From assembly GCA_030635005.1 (NCBI GenBank), contig DAOVZS010000020.1:1-17787 (forward strand): 17,787 bases of DNA. The letters are read 5' to 3'. Source of the DNA: Thiomargarita sp. Its GTDB lineage: Bacteria; Pseudomonadota; Gammaproteobacteria; Beggiatoales; Beggiatoaceae. The translations under genes were made by a program, and so were the position numbers. The notes under the pieces are model-generated. The model saw only the letters and a program-made list of their open reading frames with translations, searched no databases and was not told the origin of the DNA. Positions 1-7,294 of the stretch are shown one piece after another. Each line of letters begins with the position of its first letter. Position 1 is the stretch's first letter.

Positions 1-67
1 TAAGATGGTTAAGAACGCTTATGATACGATTTAAGAAATGAACCACAAGTCATGATATTAAAAACAT

Positions 68-811
68 TTACTGATTTAAACTACGGCCACCATCCACATT
101 AATCACCTGTCCTGTCACATACCCTGCATCACGAATTAAAAATAAAACAGTTCGTGCAATTTCTGTCGGATCTCCTTGACGATTGAGCGCAATATTAGCA
201 AGAATACGTTGTTTCGTTTCTTCATTCATCCCATTATCAGGCCACAAAATAGCACCAGGAGCAACCGCATTAACACGAATGTCAGGTCCTAATTCTCGTG
301 CTAATGTTTTGGTGAGCATGATTAAACCTGCTTTTGCAGTAGAATACACAGGATGCGATTTCATGGGACGTTCTCCATGAATATCAACTAAATTAACAAT
401 GCAGCCTTGATATTTCATTAAATATGGGGCTGCTGCTTGAGACAGAAAAAAAGGGGCTTTGAGATTCGTGCCTAATAAATCATCCCATTCTTTCTCTCCC
501 ACTTGACCTATTGGGGTAGGATAAAAACTTGAAGCATTATTGATTAAAACATCTAAGCGATGATAATAGCTTACTACTTCTTCTACCATATCTTTTAATC
601 TTTCTATATGGTGTAAATCGCCTTGTAATAACATCACTGAATTTGAACGTTGTGCATTCAACTCAGCTTGTAACGCATTTGCTGCAGTTTTTGAGTGCCT
701 ATAGTGTAATGCTACATTCATGCCTGTAGCATGTAATTGACGTGCAATGCTGGCTCCAATACGTTGCACGGCACCAGTGATTAAGGCTACTTTCGGTTTT
801 GTAGTTTGCAT
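68..811 (-). CDS. folM: Pteridine reductase, FolM-like short-chain dehydrogenase
   Basis: 247-residue short-chain dehydrogenase/reductase, predicted to reduce dihydrobiopterin/dihydrofolate-type pterins with NADPH in the cytoplasm. The N-terminal nucleotide-binding motif is TGAVQRIG (12-19); the Arg in the glycine-rich loop is typical of pteridine reductases and NADPH preference. NNAS lies at 91-94. The active site is Y156-x3-K160 (YSTAK), and the usual catalytic Ser thirteen residues earlier is Asp143 (NLVDIHG), the substitution seen in PTR1/FolM-type pteridine reductases. That substitution is why I call it FolM-like and not FabG. It starts 36 nt after bamE on the same strand, so it could be the second gene of that transcript. 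The RBS is weak (AAGA-rich). Family assignment is strong; exact substrate is inferred. Confidence 0.85.
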   Translation of the reverse strand: MQTTKPKVALITGAVQRIGASIARQLHATGMNVALHYRHSKTAANALQAELNAQRSNSVMLLQGDLHHIERLKDMVEEVVSYYHRLDVLINNASSFYPTPIGQVGEKEWDDLLGTNLKAPFFLSQAAAPYLMKYQGCIVNLVDIHGERPMKSHPVYSTAKAGLIMLTKTLARELGPDIRVNAVAPGAILWPDNGMNEETKQRILANIALNRQGDPTEIARTVLFLIRDAGYVTGQVINVDGGRSLNQ

Positions 812-847
812 GATTTGTTTTTCTTAATAATGATTGAATAGTGTCAT

Positions 848-1234
848 TTATAAAATAGGATCAGTATCTTCAGGATACTCAATGTGTTCAATTTCTGGTT
901 TTGGAAGTGATTTTCCAATACGTACGTCTCCATCTACTCGTATTAAATGTTGCGTTTCATCAAAAAATAATGTGATACGACGTTGCTTTCGAATTTGATT
1001 CGTTTGTTTTAAACTATAAATATAATCCCAACGTTGCGATTGGGTAATATCCTTTAATAACGGTGTACCCATAATAAATTGCACTTTTCTAGCGGGCATA
1101 TTTAATTCTAATTGAGCGAGCATTTCCTGTGTCACTATATTACCTTGTCGAATATCTATTGTATATATAGAACAGCTACACAAAAAAAAGCATAACAAAA
1201 TCAATAATAATGAACTTTTGAAGTTTAGAAGCAT
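848..1234 (-). CDS. bamE: Outer membrane protein assembly lipoprotein BamE (SmpA/OmlA)
   Basis: 128-residue lipoprotein component of the BAM complex, which folds beta-barrel proteins into the outer membrane. A hydrophobic signal peptide ends in a lipobox, L18-C-S-C21, so C21 is the likely lipidated cysteine. The mature part carries the BamE/SmpA signature: DIRQGN near 27-32, LNMPARKV near 44-51, then MGTPLLKD and a RWDYIYSL strand. Length is close to the family norm. It is divergent from fur, the omlA/fur arrangement known from Pseudomonas, and shares a 71-bp control region with it. A perfect extended -10 lies about 40 nt upstream of its ATG. Identity is clear from lipobox plus motif order. 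Confidence 0.92.
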   Translation of the reverse strand: MLLNFKSSLLLILLCFFLCSCSIYTIDIRQGNIVTQEMLAQLELNMPARKVQFIMGTPLLKDITQSQRWDYIYSLKQTNQIRKQRRITLFFDETQHLIRVDGDVRIGKSLPKPEIEHIEYPEDTDPIL

Positions 1235-1262
1235 TTTTCGGTCAACCCGTTATTAATCAATT

Positions 1263-1281
1263 AATAATTTTTTTCATTATA
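1263..1281. promoter_or_regulatory. Candidate Fur box in the bamE-fur divergent region
   Basis: By eye, 13 of 19 positions match the classical Fur-box consensus GATAATGATAATCATTATC: the left arm reads ATAAT and the right arm TCATTAT, with a T-run in between. It lies 25 bp upstream of the fur start and overlaps the bamE extended -10, so Fur could repress bamE and its own gene. The surrounding DNA is AT-rich, which raises the chance of a fortuitous match. Confidence 0.35.
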
Positions 1282-1284
1282 TCA
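1276..1284 (-). promoter_or_regulatory. Extended -10 promoter for bamE
   Basis: On the minus strand the sequence is TGATATAAT, a perfect extended -10 element (TG-N-TATAAT). I see no good -35 at 16-18 bp, as is usual for extended -10 promoters. The start would fall near 1269, giving a leader of about 35 nt to the bamE ATG. Confidence 0.5.
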
Positions 1285-1305
1285 TATATCTCTTCCAGAA
1301 TATTT

Positions 1306-1725
1306 ATGGAAACTCAAGATCTGAAAAAAGTGGGTTTAAAAGCAACTTTACCCCGACTACGTATCCTGCAATTATTAGAACATAGTCAACAACGCCACAT
1401 GACTGCCGAAGATATTTATAAAGCATTATTAGAAACGAGAGATGATGTTGGCTTGGCAACCGTTTATCGTGTATTGACACAATTTGAGACAGCAGGTTTA
1501 GTCGTTCGTCACCATTTTGAAAATGGTTTATCAGTATTTGAGTTAAATGAAGGACGACATCATGATCATCTTTTATGTATCAAATGCGGACAGGTCGTAG
1601 AATTTCTGGATAATGTGATTGAAAAACAGCAATGTACAATTGCGCAAGAATATGGCTTTGATATTACTGATCATTGTTTATACATTTATGGTATTTGTTC
1701 CAATTGTCAAATTAAGAAATCTTAA
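1306..1725 (+). CDS. fur: Ferric uptake regulator Fur
   Basis: 139-residue Fe(II)-responsive DNA-binding repressor. The N-terminal winged helix contains the near-invariant LKATLPRLRIL (11-21) and GLATVYRVLTQF (49-60, recognition helix). The C-terminal metal-binding and dimerisation domain has HHDHLLC (85-91) with C91/C94 and a second CxxC at C131/C134, so both structural-zinc cysteine pairs are present. Sequence is close to E. coli Fur over most of its length; the His-rich C-terminal tail of the E. coli protein is absent and the protein ends soon after the second CxxC. It is divergent from bamE. A candidate Fur box 25 bp upstream suggests autoregulation. No strong RBS precedes the ATG. Distinguished from Zur/PerR by the overall match to Fur in both domains. 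Confidence 0.95.
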   Translation: METQDLKKVGLKATLPRLRILQLLEHSQQRHMTAEDIYKALLETRDDVGLATVYRVLTQFETAGLVVRHHFENGLSVFELNEGRHHDHLLCIKCGQVVEFLDNVIEKQQCTIAQEYGFDITDHCLYIYGICSNCQIKKS

Positions 1726-1814
1726 TAGTTATGCATTATCAATATAATTGACACTGTAAATACATAATATAAGAATATTATTATATAAACGTCTGTATAA
1801 CAACATTTTTTGTG

Positions 1815-1848
1815 GTGATTTATATCATTTTTTTATCAAATAAATCAC
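1815..1848. repeat. 9-bp perfect inverted repeat, spacer 16 bp
   Basis: GTGATTTAT at 1815-1823 is matched by its exact reverse complement ATAAATCAC at 1840-1848. The loop is T-rich. The left arm also contains TGAT-TTAT-ATCA (1816-1827), which has the core of an FNR/CRP-family site. It sits about 63 bp upstream of the -35 of the downstream gene, so it may be an upstream operator or part of a weak hairpin after fur. The rest of the 257-bp spacer holds an AT-only 7-bp hairpin (1764-1781) and AT-rich repeats. Confidence 0.35.
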
Positions 1849-1910
1849 GAAATAATGCTTTGTTTTTAAAAAGATTTTTAATATAAATTAAGATTCGTCT
1901 GAAAAAAGAC

Positions 1911-1939
1911 TTGAAATTTAAATTTTGTGTACTTATTAT
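1911..1939 (+). promoter_or_regulatory. Sigma70-type promoter for the DUF3034 gene
   Basis: The -35 is TTGAAA (1911-1916) and the -10 is TATTAT (1934-1939), each a 5/6 match to consensus, separated by exactly 17 bp. Transcription would start near 1946, giving a leader of about 40 nt before the RBS-led ATG. Confidence 0.55.
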
Positions 1940-1985
1940 GAGATTCATGATTGATAGACATAAAATTTAAATGAGGTGATATGTG

Positions 1986-2852
1986 ATGAGAATATTTAAA
2001 CCTATTGCACTTTCTATAGCCGTCTGCAGTTTGGCATTTACGGGTGCACAAGCAGCGGTGACTCAAGTTGAAGGACAGGCAGGGGGCGGGATTGTACCTT
2101 GGGGATTGCTGTCTGGGGGACCTACTGTTTCTACCACTTGGGTAGATACGGGAGAATATACATTAAGCAGCACTGCACTACAAACGTCCTTTGCGAAATG
2201 GGTTGAAGTGTCTTATGCAAAAATGACTTTTGATCCGGGAACTCCGCATCCTGTAGGTCATATTGATTTAGATGTGTTCGGTGCAAAATTGAGATTGCTT
2301 GAAATGAGTGATACGATGCCAGCGCTTGCATTAGGTGTTCAGTATAAAAAGCAAAATGGAAGTACGGGTCTGAATGGTATTTTAGAGGCCATGGGTGCTG
2401 ATGACAGTGGTGTGGATATTTACCTAGCAGCAACTAAGATAATACCCGTAGCAGGTAAAAAACTGTTATTGAATGGGACAATTCGTGCGACTAAAGCCAA
2501 TCAGATAGGTATTTTAGGATTTGGTTCTAGTTCTGATGATAGTTATCAAGCACAATTTGAAGGTTCAATAGGTGTTTTCCTGAATGAAAAAACAGTGTTG
2601 GGTATAGAATATCGTATGAAACCAGACAATCAATTAACATGTAAATCGGAATATGAGGCTTGTCCAGGAGATTTTACTTGGAACGAGGATGATTGGAGTG
2701 ATTTATTTTTTGCCTATTTCCCCACTCCAAATATGGCAATCGTTTTTGCAGCCGCTATATTTGGTGATGTAGCCCCTGTTGCTAATCAGCATTCTGGTTA
2801 TAAAGGAAATGATCAACGTGGTATATACTTACAAGTTCAGGCAAGTTTTTAA
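1986..2852 (+). CDS. DUF3034 family outer-membrane protein, exported
   Basis: 288-residue exported protein of the DUF3034 family, function unknown. A Sec signal peptide is clear: short basic start, hydrophobic core, cleavage after AQA near residue 23. The mature protein looks like an outer-membrane beta-barrel: alternating polar/hydrophobic strands, many Gly and Tyr, and a terminal Phe (QVQASF). Family-like stretches include ADDSGVDIYLAATK, LLLNGTIRATKANQIGILGFG, GIEYRMKPDNQL and the DDWSDLFFAYFP segment. Two Cys (in TCKSEYEACPGD) may form a disulphide in an external loop. I chose the ATG at 1986 because GAGGTG at 1973-1978 is then 7 nt away; a GTG codon directly before it (1983) is an alternative. 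It is monocistronic, with its own promoter and terminator. The family name comes from recalled sequence features. Confidence 0.8.
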   Translation: MRIFKPIALSIAVCSLAFTGAQAAVTQVEGQAGGGIVPWGLLSGGPTVSTTWVDTGEYTLSSTALQTSFAKWVEVSYAKMTFDPGTPHPVGHIDLDVFGAKLRLLEMSDTMPALALGVQYKKQNGSTGLNGILEAMGADDSGVDIYLAATKIIPVAGKKLLLNGTIRATKANQIGILGFGSSSDDSYQAQFEGSIGVFLNEKTVLGIEYRMKPDNQLTCKSEYEACPGDFTWNEDDWSDLFFAYFPTPNMAIVFAAAIFGDVAPVANQHSGYKGNDQRGIYLQVQASF

Positions 2853-2869
2853 TGTTTGACTCCTTTGAG

Positions 2870-2888
2870 CCCCTCTATTAATGAGGGG
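2870..2888 (+). terminator. Hairpin terminator after the DUF3034 gene
   Basis: CCCCTC and GAGGGG form a perfect 6-bp GC-rich stem with a 7-nt AT loop, 17 nt after the stop codon, followed by an AT-rich ATATTTTAAATT tail. The T-run is imperfect. It lies between convergent genes. On the minus strand no T-run follows the stem, so I assign it to the plus strand. Confidence 0.65.
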
Positions 2889-2900
2889 ACATATTTTAAA

Positions 2901-4566
<1,666 letters not shown>

Positions 4567-4869
4567 TCAATTATCAATAATAGAAGCAGACCAAAACACA
4601 ATATGATTGGGTTTCACTAAATGCTTCAAATGGGATAAAACAGAGGTGATTTTCTCAGGGGTATCAAAAAATTCTATGATTACGGGCATATCTAAAGATA
4701 AATCGACTAAATGAGCAGTATGCATTTTACCTGATTGACCAAACCCACTGATACCGCGTAACACGGTGACACCACATACGTGACTATCGTCATGTAAATA
4801 ATTTAATAATGTTTTTAAGCACTCCTCCGCCTCTGTCAAATAAATGCGTACCATTGTAATTTGTTTCAT
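4567..4869 (-). CDS. DUF190 family PII-like protein, partner of CrcB
   Basis: 100-residue cytoplasmic protein of the DUF190 family, small alpha/beta proteins with a PII-like fold, often encoded next to or fused with CrcB. Visible features are an opening strand MVRIYLTE, a helix LKTLLNYLHDDSHVCG, the GVTVLRGISGFGQSGKMHTA stretch typical of the family, and VDLSLDMPVIIEFFDTPEKI. I chose the start at 4869, where ATG overlaps the crcB stop as ATGA; an upstream ATG (4914) would run 45 nt into crcB and adds a non-conserved leader. Tight coupling with crcB suggests a role in fluoride export or its regulation, possibly through nucleotide binding; this is inferred from family context. Confidence 0.85.
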   Translation of the reverse strand: MKQITMVRIYLTEAEECLKTLLNYLHDDSHVCGVTVLRGISGFGQSGKMHTAHLVDLSLDMPVIIEFFDTPEKITSVLSHLKHLVKPNHIVFWSASIIDN

Positions 4870-5237
4870 AATTGTCGAGCCAACTGCATGCCTACCCAAG
4901 TCGCACATAAACATAAGAAAAGACTCAAAGAGACATTTAATAAGGCTTTGAGATGTTCTCCCGTTTCAATGAGACTTAAAGTTTCTAATGAAAATGTGGA
5001 AAAAGTGGTAAATGCACCCAGCATACCAATTAATAAGGCAGCACGCCATTCTACACTTATAAATCGTTCTAACATGAAAATATATAGAAATCCCATTAAA
5101 AAACACCCTAAGACATTAACCACTAAGGTGCCATAAGGAAAATCTCGCCCTAACAGGCTATAAATACCCGTAGAGACCCAAAAACGTAATAGTGCGCCAA
5201 GTGCACCTCCGCTAGCAATTGCAATAGAATGCATCAT
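4866..5237 (-). CDS. crcB: Fluoride channel CrcB/Fluc
   Basis: 123-residue inner-membrane protein with four hydrophobic segments. Fluc proteins assemble as antiparallel dimers that let fluoride leave the cytoplasm. Signature motifs are GGALGALLRFW (10-20), YGTLVVNVLG (35-44, with the conserved Asn41) and GMLGAFTTFSTFSLE (71-85), the last holding the pore Phe residues and the helix break that binds the structural sodium. Length is typical. It starts 6 nt after the sppA stop without an obvious strong RBS and overlaps the DUF190 gene by ATGA, so translation is probably coupled. No fluoride riboswitch can fit in the 6-nt gap upstream. A second ATG immediately follows the first (5234). Confidence 0.93.
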   Translation of the reverse strand: MMHSIAIASGGALGALLRFWVSTGIYSLLGRDFPYGTLVVNVLGCFLMGFLYIFMLERFISVEWRAALLIGMLGAFTTFSTFSLETLSLIETGEHLKALLNVSLSLFLCLCATWVGMQLARQL

Positions 5238-5243
5238 ATTTAA

Positions 5244-6227
5244 TTACTGAAGACTGATGGTGCCTTTAATCTCTTGACTTAATATATTGGCCATTGTTTG
5301 TCCAAATCGTTGTGCCAAACGTTCTAAATAATCTGGTTTTAAAGTAAAATCTCTCAACTTTTTAACCTTAATAATCTCACGAGCCACATAACTGCTACTC
5401 CCCAATCCATCGACTAAACCTAAAGCTAATGCTTGTTCACCCGTCCATATTAAACCAGAAAAGAGCGCTTTATTATCTAAAAACTTCTGATAATCTTCTA
5501 CTGTCAAACTCTTTTTACGTCCTTTTTTGACGACGTTAATAAACTGATCATGGATATCTGTGAGTAGCGTTTTAATATGGGCTTGATCTTCTGGATTAGC
5601 TGGTGAAAAGGGATCTAAAAATCCTTTGTGATCTCCGGCTGTCATTAAACGACGTTCTATGCCCAATTTTTTCAGGGTATCTACAAAACCAAACCCATCC
5701 ATTAAAACACCAATAGATCCCACAAGACTGGCTTTATCAGCATAAATTTTATCAGCACCTGCTGCAATATAGTATCCACCAGATGCACAGATATCAGTGA
5801 TCACCGCATACACAGCAATATCTTTGTATTTTTTTCGTAAACGAAGCAGTTCATCATTAATATAACCCGCTTGCACAGGACTTCCCCCAGGACTGTTAAT
5901 ACGCAAAATGATCGCACTGGTATTTTTATCTTTAAAAGCACTACGTAAACTGGTGACAATATTATCTGCATTGGCAGCAGTATTACTGGCAATCACCCCA
6001 TCAATATCAATCAATGCAGTATGTTTTGTATCACTGGATTCACTCTTGAAAAATAAATCGGGTTTGACCACAAGTATCAAGGTGACAAACAAGTAAACAA
6101 AAAACAAAAATATAAAAAACAAACGCCACCGACGTGCACGTCTCTGCTCATTAAGCGTCGCAAAGGCGAGGCGCCTTAAAGTATCACGTTCCCAGTTTTC
6201 ATCCAAAGTGGGGTCATTCTTTGACAT
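5244..6227 (-). CDS. sppA: Signal peptide peptidase SppA, short form (S49 family)
   Basis: 327-residue membrane-anchored serine protease that degrades cleaved signal peptides. A cytoplasmic, Arg-rich N-terminus precedes a single membrane segment (about 35-55). The S49 domain follows, with NSPGG (111-115), the catalytic Ser149 in CASGGYYIA and the general-base Lys201 in AGDHKGFLDPF. The 52-residue Ser-Lys spacing matches the short, single-domain SppA of Bacillus; E. coli has a double-length protein. GSIGV (170-174) is also conserved. It is the first gene of the sppA-crcB-DUF190-serS-sel1 block, and AGGA lies 9 nt before the ATG. The rluC-sppA proximity matches other gammaproteobacteria. Could be labelled SohB-like, but the N-terminus and length favour SppA. 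Confidence 0.9.
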   Translation of the reverse strand: MSKNDPTLDENWERDTLRRLAFATLNEQRRARRWRLFFIFLFFVYLFVTLILVVKPDLFFKSESSDTKHTALIDIDGVIASNTAANADNIVTSLRSAFKDKNTSAIILRINSPGGSPVQAGYINDELLRLRKKYKDIAVYAVITDICASGGYYIAAGADKIYADKASLVGSIGVLMDGFGFVDTLKKLGIERRLMTAGDHKGFLDPFSPANPEDQAHIKTLLTDIHDQFINVVKKGRKKSLTVEDYQKFLDNKALFSGLIWTGEQALALGLVDGLGSSSYVAREIIKVKKLRDFTLKPDYLERLAQRFGQTMANILSQEIKGTISLQ

Positions 6228-6313
6228 CGTATTATATCCTGTAGTAAATAAATATCATCAATCATTCAAAAAATTAATGCGTAACATGAGTCAATCAGTT
6301 AAAATGTAATGTA

Positions 6314-7252
6314 TTATTGATCCAACTGCGTTAATACGTGTTGCAAAGAAGGGGGTAAAGGGGCTTGTACAGTAACATGATATTTGATATCAGGAATATG
6401 AATCTCTAATTTTTCAGCATGTAAAAATAAACGCTGCTGCCCTTCTTGATTAAACGCATCATGATTATATTTACGATCTCCTATAATGGGATGCCCTTGA
6501 TGCGCAGTGTGAACACGAATTTGATGTGTACGTCCCGTTAAAGGTCGTACACGTAATAAAGTAGTTGTGAGAAATTGTTGTTCAATGTTAAAATGAGTAG
6601 TTGCGGATTTACCTTGAGTACTCACACGCACAATACGCTCTCCTGATTGCAAATGTGTTTTATATAATGGAGCGTCTACTTTGGATATGTGTGGATTCCA
6701 ACGCCCTTGTACTAAAGCCAGATATTGTTTGTGTATTCCACCACAACGCAACAACTCATGCAAACGTCGTAACATGCTATGTTTTTTTGCAATCATCAGG
6801 CAACCAGAGGTATCACGATCTAAACGGTGTACTAATTCTAAGTGAGGTGCGTTGGGATATAACACGCGCAAGGCCTCAATTAGTCCACCATGAATACCTG
6901 TACCCCCATGTACTGCTAAGCCTGAGGGTTTATTGATGATTAACAGCAAGGCATCTTCATATAAAATAGCATGTTCTAATTCTTTTAAGCGGTTTGCACT
7001 GGGTGTATAAGGATGTGTAGACTGATATTGTATGGGCGGCAAACGTAATAGATCGCCCATTGCTAAACGATAGGTGGGTTTAATACGTCCTTTATTAATA
7101 CGGACCTGCCCAGTACGCAAAATCCGATAAATATGACTTCTCGGTACACCTTTAAGGTGTGTATGCAAAAAATTATCAATGCGTTGTCCCACTTTTTCTT
7201 GTGGAATGGTAAAAGTGGTGACAGCGCTATGTTTTAAAGTGGATGGATTCAT
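6314..7252 (-). CDS. rluC: 23S rRNA pseudouridine synthase RluC
   Basis: 312-residue RluA-family pseudouridine synthase. RluC makes pseudouridines 955, 2504 and 2580 in E. coli 23S rRNA. The N-terminal S4 RNA-binding domain runs from QRIDNFLH through SHIYRILRTGQVRINKGR (about 23-70). The catalytic domain contains HRLDRDTSG (142-150) with the nucleophile Asp145, then GRTHQIRVH and GHPIIGDRKY further on. The RluC rather than RluD call rests on the divergent rne gene, the arrangement of E. coli and Pseudomonas, and on the S4 domain. The ATG is 42 bp from the rne ATG. The likely -10 lies so close that the leader would be only a few nucleotides, which is odd. Confidence 0.88.
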   Translation of the reverse strand: MNPSTLKHSAVTTFTIPQEKVGQRIDNFLHTHLKGVPRSHIYRILRTGQVRINKGRIKPTYRLAMGDLLRLPPIQYQSTHPYTPSANRLKELEHAILYEDALLLIINKPSGLAVHGGTGIHGGLIEALRVLYPNAPHLELVHRLDRDTSGCLMIAKKHSMLRRLHELLRCGGIHKQYLALVQGRWNPHISKVDAPLYKTHLQSGERIVRVSTQGKSATTHFNIEQQFLTTTLLRVRPLTGRTHQIRVHTAHQGHPIIGDRKYNHDAFNQEGQQRLFLHAEKLEIHIPDIKYHVTVQAPLPPSLQHVLTQLDQ

Positions 7253-7258
7253 GATGAT

Positions 7259-7267
7259 TGTTATTAT
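7259..7267 (+). promoter_or_regulatory. Extended -10 candidate for rne
   Basis: TGTTATTAT reads as TG-N-TATTAT, an extended -10 with one mismatch in the hexamer. Transcription would begin near 7274, giving a leader of only about 20 nt carrying AAGGA (7280-7284). It shares bases with a minus-strand TATAAT for rluC. Confidence 0.35.
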
Positions 7268-7289
7268 ACATGACAGGATAAGGAATCAA
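7263..7289 (-). promoter_or_regulatory. Candidate rluC promoter with perfect -10
   Basis: On the minus strand TTGATT (7284-7289) is followed after 15 bp by TATAAT (7263-7268). The hexamers are good but the spacer is short. The predicted start (about 7256) lies only about 4 nt before the rluC ATG, so the mRNA would be nearly leaderless if this promoter is used. Confidence 0.3.
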
Positions 7290-7294
7290 GTTTA

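Noticed and set aside
1..67. Left-edge stretch as part of another gene
   Set aside because: Short frames on both strands are broken by stops and show no RBS or recognisable residues; no terminator hairpin is evident either.
1748..1753. Perfect TTGACA -35 in the spacer after fur
   Set aside because: No -10-like hexamer falls at 16-18 bp. The nearest, TATAAG, is at 14 bp and TATTAT at 22 bp.
1764..1781. Hairpin ATAATAT-AAGA-ATATTAT as fur terminator
   Set aside because: The stem is only A-T pairs and no T-run follows, so it would be too weak. I mention it only as part of the spacer.
1878..2433. Minus-strand open frames under the DUF3034 gene
   Set aside because: They have no family-like motifs, overlap a clear exported protein with promoter and RBS, and look like chance open frames.
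4870..4914. Longer start for the DUF190 protein, 15 codons upstream
   Set aside because: It lies within crcB and adds residues unlike the family start. The ATG at 4869 overlaps the crcB stop as ATGA and begins right before the conserved MVRIYL strand.
5238..5243. Fluoride riboswitch upstream of crcB
   Set aside because: The gap to sppA is only 6 nt, far too short for the aptamer.
6231..6236. TATAAT on the minus strand just before sppA
   Set aside because: Transcription from it would start at or after the sppA ATG and there is no -35 at a usual distance. The bases sit between the AGGA RBS and the start codon.
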